From Pseudomonadota bacterium (GTDB lineage Bacteria > Pseudomonadota > Gammaproteobacteria > Xanthomonadales > Wenzhouxiangellaceae): a stretch of 64,000 nucleotides of DNA. The notes under the pieces are model-generated. The model saw nothing but the letters and a program-made list of their open reading frames with translations, ran no database searches and was not told where the DNA came from. This document shows, in pieces, positions 62,843 to 64,000 of this stretch. How positions within the stretch are numbered: the stretch's first letter is position 1; each line of letters starts with the position of its first letter. The DNA lies in NCBI GenBank assembly GCA_013285445.1, contig CP053448.1:992001-1056000 (forward strand), read 5' to 3'. A program made the position numbers and the translations under genes.

Positions 62843-62880
62843 TTGCTTTACGCGATGTTGGTGTTAGAATATAACATTAC
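62843..62880 (+). promoter_or_regulatory. Promoter with Zur-box-like operator
   Basis: TTGCTT (62843-62848) and TAGAAT (62865-62870) with 16-bp spacing form a sigma-70 promoter. Overlapping the -10 is GTGTTAGAATATAACAT (62861-62877), close to the Zur consensus ATGTTATA-N-TATAACAT: six of eight half-site positions are symmetric. Zinc-bound Zur would block RNA polymerase here. The downstream His-rich receptor fits zinc control. Confidence 0.7.
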
Positions 62881-62915
62881 ATCTATCACACCATCACTGA
62901 TCGGGAGAGTGTGCA

Positions 62916-64000
62916 ATGCGCAAGTGTGCGCTGTTTACCGCCATCACCCTCGCGCTGGCCAGTCATCAGGCGCTGGCCCAGGATCGCGATACCGAAGCGC
63001 GTGAGAACCCGCATGAACACGAACAGGAGCACGGCAGTGCCGGGCACACCGAACGTGCCGACCTGGAGACCATCACCGTCAGTGCATTGCCGTTCGAGCG
63101 CAGCAAGCTTGATTCGGCACAGCCGGTCGATGTGCTCGCTGGCGAGCGGCTTGACGACCGGCGCGGAACAACCATAGGCGAAACGCTGAGTCGTCAGCCT
63201 GGCGTGCATTCGACGTTCTACGGTCAGGGTGCCGGACGGCCGATCATCCGGGGTCTGGGTGGGCCGCGTGTGCAGGTGCTCGAAGACTCGATACCGGCCG
63301 TTGATGCGTCGGCCCAGTCCGACGATCACGCCGTCAGCGTCGAGCCCATGTTGATCGACCGCATCGAGATCCTGCGCGGTCCGGCAACGCTGCTGTATGG
63401 TTCGGGTGCGGTTGGCGGGGTGGTCAACGTGATTGACTACCGCATCCCCGAACGCGTGCCGACCGCGCCCCTGGAAGGGCGCTTCGAGTGGCGTGGCAGC
63501 AGTGTTGCCGACGAGCGCACTGGCGTATTGCGCCTGGACGGTGGCGGCGGCAGCTGGGCCTGGCATGTCGACGGCTCCTGGCGCGATTCCGGGGACTATC
63601 GCATTCCCGGCCCGGCCGAGCTGGATGAGCATGACGATGATCACGGTGAAGGCGATGAAGAAGGGGGCGGCTCGCGCCGGCTCGACAACAGCTTTGTCGA
63701 GTCGAATTCGGGCTCGGTGGGGCTGAGCTGGATTGGTGAGCGCGGCTTCATCGGCGCATCCTACAAGCGATTCGGGACCGAATACGGTATTCCCGCACCC
63801 CACGGTCATGGTGATGAGCACGAGCAGGCCCCTGTTGGGGGTATGCGGTTTTCAGGCAACCGGCTGCTGGCCGAAGAGGGCGCGGACGAGGAAGGCGAGG
63901 AAGACGTGTCCATCGACCTGGAGCAGGATCGCTTCGACATCAAGGGTGCTCTGGAGCGACCGTTGCCCGGTTTTTCCCGGGCGCTGCTGCGGATCAGCTA
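62916..64000 (+). CDS. TonB-dependent receptor, His-rich, ZnuD-like; truncated at window end
   Basis: Outer-membrane receptor, cut by the window edge; the first 361 codons are present. Signal peptide MRKCALFTAITLALASHQA is cleaved before QDRD. A His/Glu-rich stretch follows (ENPHEHEQEHGSAGH), then the plug domain with ETITVSALPF, IRGLGGPRVQVLEDS and EILRGPATLLYGSGAVGGVVN. Later loops carry more His/Asp clusters (DEHDDDHGEGDEE; PHGHGDEHEQ), as in zinc receptor ZnuD. GGGAGAG lies seven bases before ATG 62916. With the Zur box upstream, zinc uptake is the likely role. Confidence 0.92.
   Translation, partial: MRKCALFTAITLALASHQALAQDRDTEARENPHEHEQEHGSAGHTERADLETITVSALPFERSKLDSAQPVDVLAGERLDDRRGTTIGETLSRQPGVHSTFYGQGAGRPIIRGLGGPRVQVLEDSIPAVDASAQSDDHAVSVEPMLIDRIEILRGPATLLYGSGAVGGVVNVIDYRIPERVPTAPLEGRFEWRGSSVADERTGVLRLDGGGGSWAWHVDGSWRDSGDYRIPGPAELDEHDDDHGEGDEEGGGSRRLDNSFVESNSGSVGLSWIGERGFIGASYKRFGTEYGIPAPHGHGDEHEQAPVGGMRFSGNRLLAEEGADEEGEEDVSIDLEQDRFDIKGALERPLPGFSRALLRIS

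Overview
The window is GC-rich, densely coded DNA from a gammaproteobacterium. Gene content fits the Xanthomonadales/Wenzhouxiangellaceae end of the class: rpsO-pnp, purM-purN, a DUF2066/hda neighbourhood, an Rrf2-regulated sufBCDS operon, an AmgK-MurU recycling pair, KdkA and many secreted or TonB-dependent proteins. The genus assignment is an inference from gene content. No rRNA, tRNA, CRISPR array, prophage or intact insertion sequence was seen.

Layout. 0-7 kb: 3' truncated cysS, divergent pepQ, then a leucine/isovalerate catabolic run on the minus strand (mccB, enoyl-CoA/methylglutaconyl-CoA hydratase, mccA). 7-10 kb: rpsO and pnp with a clear promoter and two terminators. 10-12.3 kb: an LPS-core group (DUF6165, GT9 heptosyltransferase-like, KdkA-like kinase). 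12.3-17.2 kb: a LonB/YcbZ-type AAA+ protein with an altered proteolytic dyad, an alpha/beta hydrolase, a VUT transporter and a DMT permease. 17.2-29.2 kb: an M48 lipoprotein, DUF3108, purN, purM, an OPT-family transporter with a small membrane partner, DUF2066, a CDP-alcohol phosphatidyltransferase, hda (apparent C-terminal frameshift), asnB and a large unknown lipoprotein. 29.2-32.2 kb: the three-subunit proton-translocating transhydrogenase pntA1-pntA2-pntB. 32.3-37.4 kb: alkaline phosphatase, MurU, AmgK and an unknown glycosyltransferase-like protein. 37.4-43.4 kb: suf operon (regulator, sufB, C, D, S and a SufU-like protein with a substituted third cysteine). 43.4-48.7 kb: an unknown membrane protein, a CRTAC1/ASPIC-UnbV protein and a membrane-anchored five-haem cytochrome. 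48.8-48.95 kb: a MITE-like hairpin element. 49-53.5 kb: SDR, S9 peptidase, DedA and GT2. 53.6-60.1 kb: a secreted Asp-box beta-propeller, a second exported unknown and a 926-residue protein with a divergent protein-kinase core. 60.1-64 kb: Nei-type glycosylase, GST, a DGSGS-repeat lipoprotein and a Zur-box-controlled, His-rich TonB-dependent receptor running off the right edge.

The strongest candidates for undescribed biology are the kinase-like 926-residue protein, the cytochrome/CRTAC1 pair, the glycosyltransferase-like protein coupled to AmgK-MurU, and the LonB-like protein lacking its catalytic lysine. Several families of short inverted repeats sit in intergenic gaps. Where a start was moved inward from the longest open frame, the reason is given in the entry.
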